Below, piece by piece: positions 1 to 12,780 of a stretch of DNA of 64,000 nucleotides. Position 1 is the first letter of the stretch; each line of letters starts with the position of its first letter. A model generated the notes under the pieces. That model did not search any database. It saw only the letters and a list, made by a program, of their open reading frames with translations, and was not told the DNA's origin. Position numbers and translations under genes: made by a program. Location of the stretch: assembly GCF_964204645.1 (NCBI RefSeq), contig NC_134027.1, positions 24,292,485 through 24,356,484 on the forward strand, given 5' to 3'. The DNA comes from Tubulanus polymorphus. Taxonomy: Eukaryota > Nemertea > Palaeonemertea > Tubulaniformes > Tubulanidae.

Positions 1-1239
1 GTCAGATGAAGAATCTATTCGTGAAAACAAAAATAAAAATCGTCAATAGAATTTCATTACAATCTGTCACTGGGTTCTATATACATATAAATAAATATAC
101 ATGGATAACATTTTCACATTGGATATATACAAGAGAGCTGCGTGTTGACTGCAGACGCACGAACTACGGCAGACGGACGCCACATGGAAATTCAATTTAT
201 CACAAAAAAATGGCAAAAATACCGCAAAAATTACGATGTCGTGCTTTATTTTAGAAAATACTAAACATCGATCTAAACGATGGTATAACAATACCGGTAA
301 ATGATGATTTTATCGTTAATTTTGGAGCAGTTTGGATTTTATTTTATTTTTTGATAAAAAAGAAACAATGATTCTGATGATGCTAACATGATGTAATAGG
401 CAATCGGTAATAGATGCCTCGGTATTGAAAAGAAATCAGTTTATATGTATTTTGACTAGATACTTTTTACGGACACTAAGAGGAAAAAGTACATATTGAT
501 TACAACCAAAGACCCAGCTGGCTTACTGGAATCAGCGTGTCTTAGCATCTGCCTATTCCACAATTCTTGGTTCAACATTTTAAGTCGTGAAAAATGTTAT
601 AAATCTTCCTGTTACCAAGCTGATGAAGATAGACTTGTCTAGATTTAATAGAACTCTGTCCAGTGCATAGTCGTTAAAACTATTGTGCCTTAGATCTTAA
701 GACTGGCCTTAAGTTGTCGGATTGGTTGATGAACCAAATAAGGCTATATTGGTTTCAAATTGTAAGATTAACTATAGAAGCACAATGAGCTTACACTGGT
801 CATTGTAAGATTGATAATATAACCAAAATAAACTTGGACTTGTCTTAAATTGTTAGATTGACTATTGATCCAAAATGAGCTTAGACTGAACTAAAGTTGT
901 TGACTAATTAACTGACATAGACTTTGAGCCATGACTATACAAAATGACTGAGCTTTCATAGTCATGATAACACACGAAACTGATGAAAACCTTGGAATGC
1001 TGAATCGTAAACCTGGACCCAGTACCTTGAACACAGTTAGAATTGTCGTAAGATGCACTTCGTGATGACTGGCAACAATTGGCTAGAGTTTGGATATCTA
1101 GTTTATCATAACCAATTGGGTTCAAATCCCACTGTTATCATTTTTACATAGCAATGTAAATGAGTCAGGGCAAATTCGAGCGGCTTGAGAAGTAATAGGC
1201 AGGGTGGATGTGGTCGGCTTGAGTGCTAACAGGTTTAAA
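1..1239. other. Gene-less left edge with a degenerate repeat array
   Basis: No exon-like frame was found here. About 640-900 holds three or four degenerate copies of a ~60-bp unit (core AGCTTAGACTGGTCTTAAGT) that recurs in larger arrays near 8.8-9.3 kb and 14.8-15.2 kb. A tRNA B-box-like GGGTTCAAATCCC at about 1118-1130 hints at an old SINE. Confidence 0.5.
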
Positions 1240-4200
1240 CTACGCACCGCGTGTATTTGAACCGGGTTGAATTTTATAAATCCGCGTCAGTTCTCGTAAC
1301 GCCATCGTGACCGCGTCGTCGCCGCGGCTGTCGTCGTAGAGACCGTACTGTAAATATCGAGCGACTCGCTGCGCGTTCGTTTGCAGACGGCGTACACGCG
1401 ATTCGGGGATGTTCTTCAGCGTGGCGACGACGTCCTCACGTCGACGCGTGATCGACGATCCGTCGACGAACACGGTGAAACCGGCGTAGTTCAGAACGTC
1501 GTCGAACGGATATTTTACTCCGGATTCGAAGACGACCGGAATGCAGCCGGACAGCAACGAATCGTAGAACGATTTACGCGTCGGAGAGTCCCCTGGTGGC
1601 TGAAATGAGAAAACGGTTACCAATAATTTGTTTTCGATGTAACTTTAAACAATGAATTAACCTTTTCGGTGTCTACACTGCAGTGCGATGAACAAATAAA
1701 TTACAGACTTTGCTAGTACACCGCACAATGATGTAATGATGTTATTAGTTAAGTCATTAGTTTTTATCTGTATTGAACGATGACAACACCAGTCAAACAC
1801 AGTAAGATATTCGTAACTAATGATACATCGCACCGTGGTGCGGATGCACTGGAAAAGTATGCCCATTATTAATGCGATGGAGAATTTTTTCAGAATTTCA
1901 GAATTATCTCCAGCACTCTGCGGTATTTATTCGTCAGCACTGATAGGGTTTTAATTCAACGACACGGAAATTGAATTAACCCTTTCATGACTCAAAAATC
2001 GAGTTAGTGTTTCACCCACTAGAGGTCAGCATGTTATAGTTGTACTATTACGTAATAAGCATCACGAAGTATCATAAAACCCTCATTAATAGACACAGCT
2101 TGTTCTATTTCTATTGTAATTTATTGCTTAATTATGACATGTATTTATGTTAATAACTGCTGTCGACGACATCAAGTAAATGACCTCCACCTGTTACTCA
2201 GTATTGTATATATACAATAGGAATAAGTACTGGAGTCGACTGCACTGTTCAGTACTCAACTAACTAAACATCTCTGCCACAATTTCTCCCAGTTGCTCTA
2301 TACAAATGTAGTGGCAGCAAGTATGAGATTTCATGGCGTCAATGGTATTAGTCCCAGAACTGTGAGATATCTCATGGTGGCAATGGTATTAGTCCCAGAA
2401 CTGTGAGATATCTCATGGTGGCAATGGTATGAGACCCAGAACTGTGAGATATCTCATGGTGGCAATGGTATGAATCCCAGAACTATGAGATATCTCATGG
2501 TGGCAATGGTATAAGACCCAGAACTGTGAGATATCTCCTGGTGGCAATGGTATGAGACCAAGAACTATGAGATATCTCATGGCGTCAATGGTATGAGAGC
2601 CAGAACAGTGAGATATCTCATGGCGTCAATGGTATGAGACCCAGAACTGTGAGATATCTCATGGCGTCAATGGTATGAGACCCAGAACTGTGAGATATCT
2701 CATGGTGGCAATGGTATGAATCCCAGAACTATGAGATATCTCATGGTGGCAATGGTATGAGACCCAGAACTGTGAGATATCTCATGGTGGCAATGGTATG
2801 AATCCCAGAACTATGAGATATCTCATGGCGGCAATGGTATGAATCCCAGAACTGTGAGATATCTCATGGTGGCAATGGTATGAGACCCAGAACTGTGAGA
2901 TATCTCATGGCGTCAATGGTATGAGACCCAGAACTATGAGATATCTCATGGCGTCAATGGTATGGGTGCCAGAACTGTGAGATATCTCATGGTGGCAATG
3001 GTATTAGTCCCAGAACTGTGAGATATCTCATGGTGGCAATGGTATTAGTCCCAGAACTGTGAGATATCTCATGACGTCAATGGTATGAGACCCAGAACTG
3101 TGAGATATCTCATGGTGGCAATGGTATGAGACCCAGAACTGTGAGATATCTCATGGCTTCAATGGTATGAGTCCCAGAACTGTGAGATATCTCATGGTGG
3201 CAATGGTATTAGTCCCAGAACTGTGAGATATCTCATGGTGGCAATGGTATGAGTCCCAGAACTGTGAGATATCATGGTGGCAATGGTATGAGTCCCAGAA
3301 CTATGAGATATCTCATGGTGGCAATGGTATGAGACCCAGAACTGTGAGATATCTCATGGCGTCAATGGTATGAGACCCAGAACTGTGAGATATCTCATGG
3401 TGGCAATGGTATGAGACCCAGAACTGTGAGATATCTCATGGCGTCAATGGTATGAGTCCCAGATGAGATATCCTGTAGGGTTACAACTATGGCCTACGGC
3501 AGTTTTCAATCTATTATCGAAAAACCAGCCATCATAATTCTAGCGTATTTAGTTAAGTATATTCATATATGTATATATATATATCGTTCTAACCTGCAGA
3601 CAAAACTTTGATCTTCTCATCAGACCAGTGACGACCGAAGCGCTGTTTTCAGCCTGTACCTGACACTCGAATTGTGGCATCGGATGATACACGCTGGCGT
3701 AATCAGATCCATGATTCTGTTTGGCTGATTGTAACTGACTCTGAAGAAAAAAAACCCGAAATTGAAACAGTTCATGAAATATCTGTAAATATCTAGGCTG
3801 CAAGAAAGGGGGTTTCAACTCATATGAAAAGGGCACTTTTTAGTCGTGGCTGGTGTGTCTTGGCCTGCACTGCAGACGCGAACTGCTTGGAGGGGGTCTT
3901 GCGGTCCTCCCCCAGAAGAACTTTGAAAATGTTAATACATTTTTATGCAAATTTAGTGCATATTACATCAAGACCAGTACCGGAAATAAGAAGCATATAT
4001 GAAGTGGATTTTCAAAAAGGACTTGGTCAGAAAAGGGGCGGGTTCAGGCTGCTGAACCCCCTCTGGATCCGCCATTGTTTTTCGCGTACATTTCACGTAA
4101 TATTTTCTCACCCCTAATATTTTGCGTAGATTGTTTTTCTCAGACCCGGCGAATAAAGCGAATATATCCCTCCTGCTCCCGCTGCTCCTACTCGTGCTGC

Positions 4201-7200
4201 TCCCGCTCTGCTGTTGCGTGGTCGTGTTAAAGATGGTCGAGTTCGGACGGTGTAGATGAATAAACGACGGATACGGGACGACGATCGTCTCGTTTTGTTT
4301 TCCCGTGCGATTGAATGATTGTCGAGCCGTTTGCGAATGCGTTCTCTCGATTACGAGATATTTCATGCGATGCGTGTCGTCGCGCATTAGGAAACTACAC
4401 GTTTTGCTTTGTGACATTTCCTGTAAATAGACAAACAGATAGAAATAGAGTGGCCTTACAGGGGAGATGACAGAAATACAGACATCTTCTTGCAGTAACT
4501 GGAATAGAGAAAGCGATTCTTACAGGTGTGATGATCGAGATTGAGATATATTATAGGAGTCATGATAGAGATAGAGAAGTCTTGTAGGAGTCATGATAGA
4601 GATAGATAGAGAAGTCTTGTAGGAGTCATGATAGAGATAGATAGAGAAGTCTTGTAGGAGTCATGATAGAGATAGAGAAGTCTTGTGGGAGTCATGATAG
4701 AGATAGAGAAGTCTTGTTGGAGTCATGATAGAGATAGAGAAGTCTTGTTGGAGTCATGATAGAGATAGAGAAGTCTTGTAGGAGTCATGATAGAGATAGA
4801 TAGAGAAGTCTTGTAGCAGTCATGATAGAGATAGATAGAGAAGTCTTGTAGCAGTCATGATAGAGATAGATAGAGAAGTCTTGTAGGAGTCATGATAGAG
4901 ATAGATAGAGAAGTCTTGTAGGAGTCATGATAGAGATAGAGAAGTTTTGTAGGAGTCATGATAGAGATAGGGACAGCGAGGCCTTGTGGGAGTCATGATA
5001 GAGATAGAGCAATCTTGTGGGAGTCATGATAGAGATAGACAAATCTTGTAGGAGTCATGATAGAGATAGAGAAGTCTTGTAGGAGTCATGATAGAGATAG
5101 AGAAGTCTTGAAGGAGTCATGATAGAGATAGAGACAGTGAGGTCTTGTGGGAGTCATGATAGAGATAGACAAATCTTGTAGGAGTAATGATTGAGATAGA
5201 GCAGTCTTGTAGGAGTCATGATAGAGATAGAGACAGTGAGGTCTTGTGGGAGTCATGATAGAGGGAGGTCTTACATGTGTGGTGATAGAGATTGAGAGGT
5301 TTTGTAGGAGACATGATAGAGATAGTAAGCTCCTACTGGAGTCATGATAAAATGAGTTCTTAATCATAAAGAAAATTCCAATAATTATTTTTCTTTATTG
5401 TGGATTTTTATGTAAACGTTGCATGCATTCCTCATAATGCTATGTGCAGTTTATACACAAAGTTATCCTTTTTTTACAAATGATATATATTATCATGTAC
5501 CGCACATATTTAATTATTTGAAGCCAGACACATTTAGAATTTTAAAAAAAGAAGACAAATTCAATAAACGCATCGCTGTTATTTGCATTTGAAAAATGTA
5601 ATTATTGTATCACCTGGGTAGGGTAACGTCGCTCGCGAAAAACGCAGCCTAGGGACCGTCACCACCTGGGGGGTTTAATAAACGATTAACCCGCCGAAAA
5701 TATTCGATAACTGCGCTGTAATTATTTTCATTCGAAAAAATCCGAATGTTTATCGTATCATCGGGGTAGGGTAGCTCATGAAAAACTTCAACCCTGCGGG
5801 TGACGTTTATCAGGGCTTTGACGGATGCATAAACAATAAAGGCTTATGTAATTTGTACGGTTCTCTTCGTATGACACTTAAAACCCTCGAGTCAAAACAT
5901 TTCGCTATTTCAATTTATTTCCATCAATTTTCGCATCATTCGTTGTGTCGTCGCCCGCGAGCTTCGCTCTTTGAAATCGAATACAAATATGTAAACGTTT
6001 TTTTTTTTAATTCTCTCTCTCGCGTGAGTTGTCGAGAAACCGAGGAATAGGCGATCGTTTCGTCGCGCTTTGGGGGTTTAGTTTTTGACGACGGCGTTTT
6101 GATGGAATTCGGAAAAAAACGAAATCGATCGCTCGCGGAGAAGCTCACCGACGTGATAGAAGCGATTATAAAACGTAGTATTATACAAGTTTTTTTTTCT
6201 AACGGAGGAATCTCATTTGACTTGATGGTTTTTAGTCGGAGACTCAGGGCTGGAAGCATTAAGAATTCATCTCTTAGTCAAATTTTGCGAAGAAATTTGA
6301 GTTTTGCTTTGACGTGTTTTTTTGACGAACCCGTTTTTATTTCAGAAAATTTTGAGTAGAAGGAGTCCATGGTGCAAAAATACACTCAGTTATTGGCATA
6401 AATTTTGTGTCACACCATGTGATACTGTGATGCGTCCTGATTGGTTATTCAGCCGTGGATGTTTTGGGAAACACAAAACATCCAACACACTCAGGACAGA
6501 CGAAAAACGTTTTCTCAACGAGACACAAAATGTTTTCAAAACATCAATCATCTGTTCGGTGTTTTCTGTTTCGACTTCAATGCCAACGGCAAAACAAAAC
6601 AAAACACATTGAAAACATTTTTGACGAGGAAAAACAAGTTTTATCTTGCCGTAAGATCTGTTAGTCAACAGCAAACATTGTGGTTTTGAATTGAATAAAA
6701 TTTGAAACGGTCAGACTTCTTCGTTCAAACCTCTGCTGTATTCTATACTTACTTGTTCGATTTTTCCGAGCGCCATAAAATGCGGTTTTCCCGCGTTTAA
6801 AAACGGCGATTTCACGAGCGATTTCCAGAACCGATCGTCGAGCGACGCGTCCGTCGGGTACGAACAAAAACAGTTCAACGACGCGTAGTACGGCACGTAG
6901 AATAAATCGGCGTCGCGCGGGTCGTTCGTCGCGTATCGACTACGCAGCAGTTTCCGATGAAAGACGATCTCGGCGGAGAACTGGTGCGTTCGGTGTACGG
7001 CCGCCGCCGCGTCGGCGCCGTCGACCGCGCGTCCGAAGCCGTCGTTCGCGAAATCGAAGCACATGTCGTTGTTCGTTGGTCGCGCGGCGCACGACGCTAA
7101 GTCGACGTTGAACTCGCGCGTTAACGGGTAAACGTAGACGCGCAGTTTCGATATGTCGGTCGATTCGGGGTCGACGCGGAACGCCGACTCATCGGGATCG

Positions 7201-9512
7201 TCGTTTCGCGGATGGTATTCGTCGGTTTGGCGTTTGATGCGTCGGTGTCTCGTTCGTCGTCCGTCTGCCTCGGCAGCGGCGACGCCGGCATCTGCTCGTT
7301 GTTTATATGACGAGCGTATCGCGTGGTGTAAATGCTCGTGGAGTCCGCGTTGCCACTTCGGAGTCGTCAGATCGGAGAAGTCCATTTTGCGCACAATCTC
7401 CTCATTGTGGAGTTCTTCCTCGCTTTTTCCCGACTGAACTTTCTGATTTGCGAGTCTGAAATCGGAAAAAATACATCAATATGAAAAACCGGTTTTCCCG
7501 AGCGCCATCAGTGATCGGAAAATCAAATCCTTTATTGTTTTGAAAGCTCTTAACTCATTTCATTGTTGATTTCGAAATTATCGTCAGTCGGAATAATATC
7601 AATATGGCTGCAGGGCAGCGAAAAGGGGTTTTCGGAAATGCGATCAGAAAATTTTCGATCTCGATCGAATTGTTTTTATCGAGTTTTACAGTCTCAATCA
7701 AATCAATATGGCTGCAAGGCAGCGATGGTGAGTTTTTTTCTCAGTTTTCTTAGTTTTGCTGATGAATCAGAAATTAGAATCTTTTGTTGTTTTCAAATTC
7801 ATTACACTCTTGTAGGGCTGTTTCACAGTTGAATGCTCGGCATGATACAAACATGGTTGCACCGCAAGAGAATGAGTTTTTTAAGTTAGGTTTGCTGAAA
7901 TACGAAAATAAGAATCATTCGTTGTTTTGATTTCATTACACACATAGAGCTGTTTTCAAAGCTGATTCGTGAATCATCACTTCTTATAACATAAGGCAGC
8001 ATAGATGAGTATTTTTATTAGGTTCGTTCAATGATCAGAAATTAAAAGAGATAAAATAGATTAAGTTCCATTTCGCTGTTCATTAATGCTGATGATTATA
8101 TCAATATGGCCACAAGGCAGCGAAAATGCAATGTAGTGCAATTAGTGTTCAAAATTTGAAATCTTTGAAAGAGCTTATTGTTTTGGCTGTTGATTCTGTC
8201 ATCAGTAGTAAGAATAACATCAATATGGCTGCAAGGCAGCGATCGTGGGTTTTCTTTCGAGATACCGATCCGTGCGGGCCAATCCTAGTAGTTTAGACCA
8301 TTATTAGGCTTATCTTCGATCATGCCCTTATATACGCAATTGGAATGACAGAAATATATTCATTTGAATCCGCACACAATTGAAAATTATGTTTTCGCAT
8401 TTTTAACATATGTTAGTTCAAGCACAGATGTATTTTCAATTTATTCAGCATCGACAATAGAATGCATTATACGCACGCCGCATAATGATAAACATTTACA
8501 TTTGTAGTAAAGACATCTGTTATATTATACCGTACCGATTCATGATTAGAATACAAAAAACGCCAATTCATGCCTCGTTACCCTCGGCTCCCCGCCCCTC
8601 GTATTGACGTTTTTCGATTATCGGCAGGCGTTTTGATTCAGTTGCTCAGGTTAGAGAAATTTCGATTCACGCTTATTAAAAAGTTTGCGGGGAATGTTTG
8701 CTCGGTGTTGATTGTATTTGTAGAAGTGCTTCAGATTCGTAGTAGCTGTATCAGACGCACATCGGCATACGGGCGAGCTTACGAGTAAGGAACAGTCTTG
8801 GCTAATCTTGGTTCTACAGCTTCGGTCCTAACAACCTAAAATCCGTCTTATCTCATTTTAGTTCTTTAACTAGTCTGACTACTTCGGACCAGTCTAAGCT
8901 CATTTTAGTTACATAGCCTATCTAACAACTTAAGACCAGTCTAAGCTCATTATGGTTACATAGCCTATCTAACAACTGAATACCAGTCGAAACTCATTTT
9001 GGTTTCATAGCTAATCCAAAAATTTAGATCGGTATAAGCTCATTTTGCTTCTATAGCAAATCTTATAACTTAAGACCAGTCTAAGCTCTTTTGGGTTCTA
9101 TAGCAAATCTAACAACTTAAACCCAGTCTAAGCTCATTATCGTTCTATAACCTATCTAACAACTTAAGACCAGTCGAAACTCAATTTGGTTTCATAGCTA
9201 ATCCAAAAATTTAGACTGGTCGCAGCTGATTTTGGTTCTATAACCAATCTTACAACTTAAATTCTCAATCTAACAACTATGGTCGGTACCAGTGAAAGGA
9301 AATTTTGGTTTTATAGCCATCAAACAACTTAGGACTTCTATAAACACAGTTCAAATTAATCTTACGATGCCTGTTGTCTTTTTTTTCATCGCTCGGATAA
9401 ATTACCTGCTTTTATTGAATTTAGTGAGAGGAGGTTTCAAATGCGATCTGTATCCGGTGTACATGACGATCATCAGAGCCACGATACATACGAACAACAC
9501 TGTCTTATTAGG
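1240..9512 (-). CDS. Exostosin-family (GT47, MUR3/KATAMARI1-like) glycosyltransferase, type II membrane protein
   Basis: Five minus-strand coding exons join in phase: 9512-9406, 7455-6753, 4420-4112, 3740-3594 and 1599-1240 (stop TAG at 1240-1242), giving 541 residues without the initiator exon. The first listed exon encodes PNK followed by a ~20-residue hydrophobic helix and a basic flank, a typical Golgi signal anchor. The lumenal part shows RVYVYPL, DADLFYVPYYASLNCFC, VPYPSFIHLHRP, DIFALFAG and, across the last junction, FCLQPPGDS then TRKSFYDSLLSGCIPVVF. The last block is a hallmark of GT47 and is closest, from memory, to plant MUR3/KATAMARI1 galactosyltransferases and their invertebrate relatives. 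The family moves a sugar from a nucleotide-sugar donor to a glycan in the Golgi; the substrate here is unknown. The exon at 9512 has a good pyrimidine tract and AG and no in-frame ATG before the helix, so an upstream exon holding the start is missing from this model. Confidence 0.92.
1661..1948 (-). mobile_element. PiggyBac-type MITE, diverged copy in the last intron of the GT47 gene
   Basis: This is a diverged, reverse-oriented copy of the 280-bp element at 20950, 57003 and 60068. It starts just after TTAA (1657-1660) with CCTTTTCGGTGTC and ends GATAGGG followed by TTTTAA. TTAA flanks and CCYTTT ends are the piggyBac signature. It has no coding capacity and lies within 100 bp of the final exon. 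Confidence 0.6.
2320..3478. repeat. 41-bp minisatellite, about 28 copies
   Basis: Units contain GAGATATCTCATGGTGGCAA then TGGTATGAGACCCAGAACTGT. Variants alternate between GGTGGCAATGG and GGCGTCAATGG and between TGAGACCC, TGAATCCC and TTAGTCCC. Each unit carries the 10-bp palindrome GAGATATCTC. The array lies in the last intron of the GT47 gene. Confidence 0.95.
4535..5345. repeat. 31-35-bp minisatellite, about two dozen copies
   Basis: Units read approximately TCTTGTAGGAGTCATGATAG followed by AGATAGAGAAG, with optional extra GATA steps and a GACAGTGAGG variant near the right end. It occupies the intron between the GT47 exons at 6753-7455 and 4112-4420. The long open frames across it are repeat artefacts. 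Confidence 0.95.
7500..8250. repeat. Degenerate ~100-150-bp tandem repeat
   Basis: The motif ATCAATATGGCTGCAAGGCA recurs with variation at about 7597, 7699, 7840, 8098 and 8216, each followed by GCG, a pyrimidine-rich stretch and a GATCAGAAA-like block. It lies immediately upstream of the second GT47 exon, inside its intron. No protein is apparent. Confidence 0.6.
8810..9290. repeat. ~60-bp tandem array (unit shared with 14.8-15.2 kb)
   Basis: Units contain CTAACAACTTAAGACCAGTC then TAAGCTCATTTTGGTTCTATAGC. The array at 14.8-15.2 kb carries the reverse complement of the same unit, and a few copies occur at 640-900. All lie in introns or spacers. Confidence 0.85.
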
Positions 9513-9653
9513 CTGAAAAATACAAGCGAAAAATCTGGCATCTTCAGTCGCTGAATTGTGAAGTGTTGGCGTTGCAGGTGTTGTCGGATTGTTCTTGTTT
9601 GTGGACAGGGCGTTCCAATCTGACAGCAGATAGTAAAAAACCTCATTCGCCAC

Positions 9654-10600
9654 AGTTGGTTGTTACACGGCGATTACCGATTAGGTAAATCATGTTTTGT
9701 ATCATAAGGTGATCCATGAAATTTTCATCAAGTGGAATAACGAAGTTTTAATGAATTTTCACTTCAAATTGCTGGTTTCCAGGTTCTCTGTCGATAGTTT
9801 CACCTACATTGTAACCGGTACCAAATTAGTTTTGCTGTATTGAGACTACCCGGTATCTAATAGTCAGTTTATGATTAGACTATCATAGTCATCTAAAGTT
9901 CCGATAAGATAATATTATCATCGGGTAGATTAATCCTTAATATGAATTCTGTGTTATCTGATTTACATTTGTGAATAGCCGTGATCAGCCTCATCCCGAT
10001 TCCAGGCTTGCAAAAACTGGTCGGATCAGAGGTTTGCTATAGGTTCGAGGGTTGCACCCCCAAAATAGGGCATATCATATGATCAAAAGGGCACCCCGAA
10101 AAAAGCTCACCGGGAAACTAAACATTTACTCATTTTTGGAAAAACTGGTACAGAACAAGAGTTCAAATCTTTTTAGGTATCAGTTTGATATTTTTCATTT
10201 TCCTGTGAAATTTCAGGGTAACTTAACATTTGTAGGGGGTGCGCACCCCCTGCACCCTCGAGCCTTGAGTTCATTGTCCTCGAACTAGCTTTTTCATAAA
10301 AGCGGGGCCATATTTAGTTTCACAAAACGTTTTAAACTTTAAAGTAGTCAAGTTGGTTAAGCTTTAATGGACATGCTTTGACGAATAAAGTTCGAATTTT
10401 AGATTATCTTGTTAACCACGAAGATGGTAAAACTGTATGATCGTCGCGGTAGTCTTTCTATTATAACTATGTAAGAAACAATTACCTTAATCATCATGTT
10501 CTGAATAGTGTTTGTCTTTGACAGTAAGTATCTTCGTACAACTCTGCTGTTCGCATCCCTAATGGCATTCTACATGTTGTTCTGTCATTGCATAATGTGA
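9654..10600. other. Gene-less spacer with old repeat remnants
   Basis: No exon was recognised. Around 10040-10270 there is a stretch whose ends carry GGGTTGCACCCCC-like and GGGGGTGCGCACCCCC blocks, suggesting a decayed inverted-repeat element. A missing first coding exon of the GT47 gene would lie in or beyond this interval. Confidence 0.4.
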
Positions 10601-10609
10601 ACCTCTCAG

Positions 10610-11240
10610 TTTGCCGGCTAGCTATATCACTGGCTGGCTAGCTCTTTCTAGCTCTCTACTGGCTGGTTAACTGTATGTGCGATCTGATTAGCTCTCCTAC
10701 TCCTCAGTGCTAATTACCCATCCCGTCGAGCTCATCAGCTAACAAACTGTCTGGTAGTTGACTTTCCGGCTACACCTCGTGGCTAGCTTTCCCGCTGTTG
10801 GCTCAAAACCCAATTTCTAGCTGAAAACCTGTCTCTGATTAGCTAGCTCTGTTTAAGCTATCAACCTGTCTGTAAGCTGTTAACCAGTCTAATGACTAGT
10901 TCTCTAACTGCTAGCTACAACCGGTCCACTGACTAGTTCTTCAACTGCTAGCTACAACTGATCCACTGACTAGTTCTCCAACTCTTAGCTGCAGTTGATA
11001 CTGACTAGTTCTCCAATAGCTAGCTACAACTGGTCTACTGACTAGTTCTCCAACTTCTAGCTACAGTTGATCCGCTGACTAGTTCTGCAAAAGCTTCCAA
11101 AAGCTAGGTACAGCCGGTCCACTGACTAGTTCTCCAACTGTTAGCTACCAACTCGTCTCCTAACTAGCTGCTGCTGCTGCTAGCCTGTTAACCGCTCTAA
11201 CTGACTACAGTTCGCCGACTGCTAGCTACCAACCGGTCGG
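10610..11240. repeat. ~36-40-bp minisatellite rich in GCTAGC and ACTAGT palindromes
   Basis: Units read approximately ACTGACTAGTTCTCCAACTG followed by CTAGCTACAACTGGTCC, with a looser CTAGCT-rich part on the left. The embedded 6-bp palindromes give every unit hairpin potential. No coding potential is evident. Confidence 0.85.
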
Positions 11241-11269
11241 CTAAACATCCAGCATCTGTTGCCGAGAGT

Positions 11270-11545
11270 GTTTACCGTTCGATCAAACTTGGTGCGGTTC
11301 TGTTTGATAAAGAGTCTCGTGTGAAGTTATCGAATAAATATATGCGTGTCTCGACGACGTGGTGCGGATCGATGCCTGATCTCGACGTCGCGTCAACGAC
11401 CGACGGAACGAAACGAGCGGAAATTTTCTCGTCGACTACGGGTCGTTTTTACGTTTAAACCGACGGCGTCGTCCTGCGTTGTTTCGGTCGGTCGTCACTC
11501 TCGCCGGTGTTTTGTACTGTGAATAGGCACGCGCGTGCGTCGCGT
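11270..11545 (-). promoter_or_regulatory. CpG-rich block, candidate promoter/5' UTR exon of the GT47 gene
   Basis: This block is much richer in CG than its surroundings. On the minus strand an AT-rich TATATAATA-like stretch (about 11553-11570) precedes it, and a donor-like AACG|GTAAAC occurs near 11274. It contains no ATG that opens a long minus-strand frame. That fits a non-coding first exon feeding the acceptor upstream of 9512. A plus-strand frame of about 75 codons crosses the same DNA without a recognisable product. Confidence 0.35.
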
Positions 11546-11899
11546 GTATAGTATTATTATATATTGTATAACGGTAAAATGATAATCCATTCAATTGACA
11601 GATGGTCGTCGTCTGCCTCTAGCGAATACTGCGGGCCATTTGTGAAATGAAGGATGCGTAGATCGCGATTTCGTGATTCGAAATTGCGATTGTATCTTCG
11701 ATTTGCAATTTGTGAAACGGCATTCGCCCCGAATATACGCCTATGTAATTCATGTGCTCACGTTATACATGCCGCGTTGGAAAAAAAAACGAAATTTTTT
11801 TTCAGGGCAGTTTTATTTGTTGAAATTTCTCTTTCGAAATGTCGCTCAAGTACGACTGAAATAATTCAGCCAATAAGTTCTTAAGTAAAAGATTTATAT

Positions 11900-12120
11900 A
11901 GTATATTTGAGAAATGTTTCGGTTAAAGACTATCAGCCATTATCAACTGATCGTACCGACGTTGAGACCTATCGGAAGCACCAACCCCCGGAAGATGACT
12001 ATTAGGATACGGTCGAAATGTCGGATGAATAAATTTACAGCTGAAAGGAAACTTTTTCGGACTTTATTTTCCGTTTTATCAGTGTGGGGTTCACTATATA
12101 TCGTCTAAACACGGAATAGC
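11900..12120. repeat. Interspersed repeat fragment, related to 37080-37180
   Basis: GAAGATGACTATTAG, CGAAAYGTCGGATG and CTGAAAGGAAACTTTT occur in the same order at about 11990-12065 and 37097-37170. The GAAGATG...CGAAACGTC pattern resembles tails of interspersed retroelements in invertebrate genomes. The family is not assigned. Confidence 0.55.
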
Positions 12121-12359
12121 GTTTCATCAATTGGTTACCGAGCCCTATCTAGAATAGAATAGAATATGTTGTATTGCATCTTAAATACAATTGCTTAGAG
12201 CACAAAAACAAAGTCAAAATCTATAACAATTGTAATAATTAATGCAATTCACAACAGATATGGATGTTCGTTCATATCAATTTGTTAATCATAGTAACTG
12301 AACACAGGTCTCGATTAATTAGATTAGATAATTAACTTGTTTAATTTTCTAATTATATG

Positions 12360-12780
12360 AATAGTTCCACAGTCGGCCCATGCTGGGTTTAATTTCCCGC
12401 AGCATCGAATTACAAACACTACTCCTTCCTGACTCGACTCCTTCCTGTGGATGCAATTAGATCATGGATCCAGTTCCACAGTTGCTTGGGTTTAATTTGA
12501 CTCTGGATTCAGTTCCACAGTTTTGTTGGTTTAATTTGACTCAGGATCCAGTTCAACAGTTGTGTTGGTTTAATTTGACTCAGGATCCAGTTCAACAGTT
12601 GTGTGGGTTTAATTTGACTCTGAGCCCAGTTCCATAGTTGTGTGGGTTTAATTTGACTCATGATCCAGTTCCACAGTTGTGAGGGTTTAATATGACTCTG
12701 AGCTCAGTTCCACAGTTATGTGGGTTTAATTTGACTCCTGATCCAGTTCCACAGTTGTGTGTGAGTTTAATTTTACAGTT
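12360..12780. repeat. ~38-40-bp minisatellite, about ten copies
   Basis: Units read GATCCAGTTCCACAGTTGTG followed by TGGGTTTAATTTGACTC. The reverse complement recurs at about 60600-60760 and a fragment at about 53760-53870, so the unit is dispersed as well as tandem. Confidence 0.9.

Noticed and set aside
1975-2140. TTAACCCTTTCATGACTC as a second piggyBac-type MITE
   Set aside because: Only one end-like sequence was seen; no inverse end with TTAA was found nearby.
2320-3478. Regular short repeats resembling a CRISPR array
   Set aside because: Units abut with no unique spacers and lie in a spliced animal gene; this is a minisatellite.
5086-5367. Minus-strand open frame rich in Ser, Leu and His
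   Set aside because: It is created by the GATAGAGATAGAGAAG minisatellite inside a GT47 intron.
6099-6690. Several overlapping frames of 80-96 codons on both strands
   Set aside because: AT-rich intron of the GT47 gene; frames conflict and none shows domain-like composition or splice support.
7153-7437. Plus-strand Arg/Ser-rich frame
   Set aside because: Antisense shadow of the GT47 exon 6753-7455, produced by its CG-rich codons.
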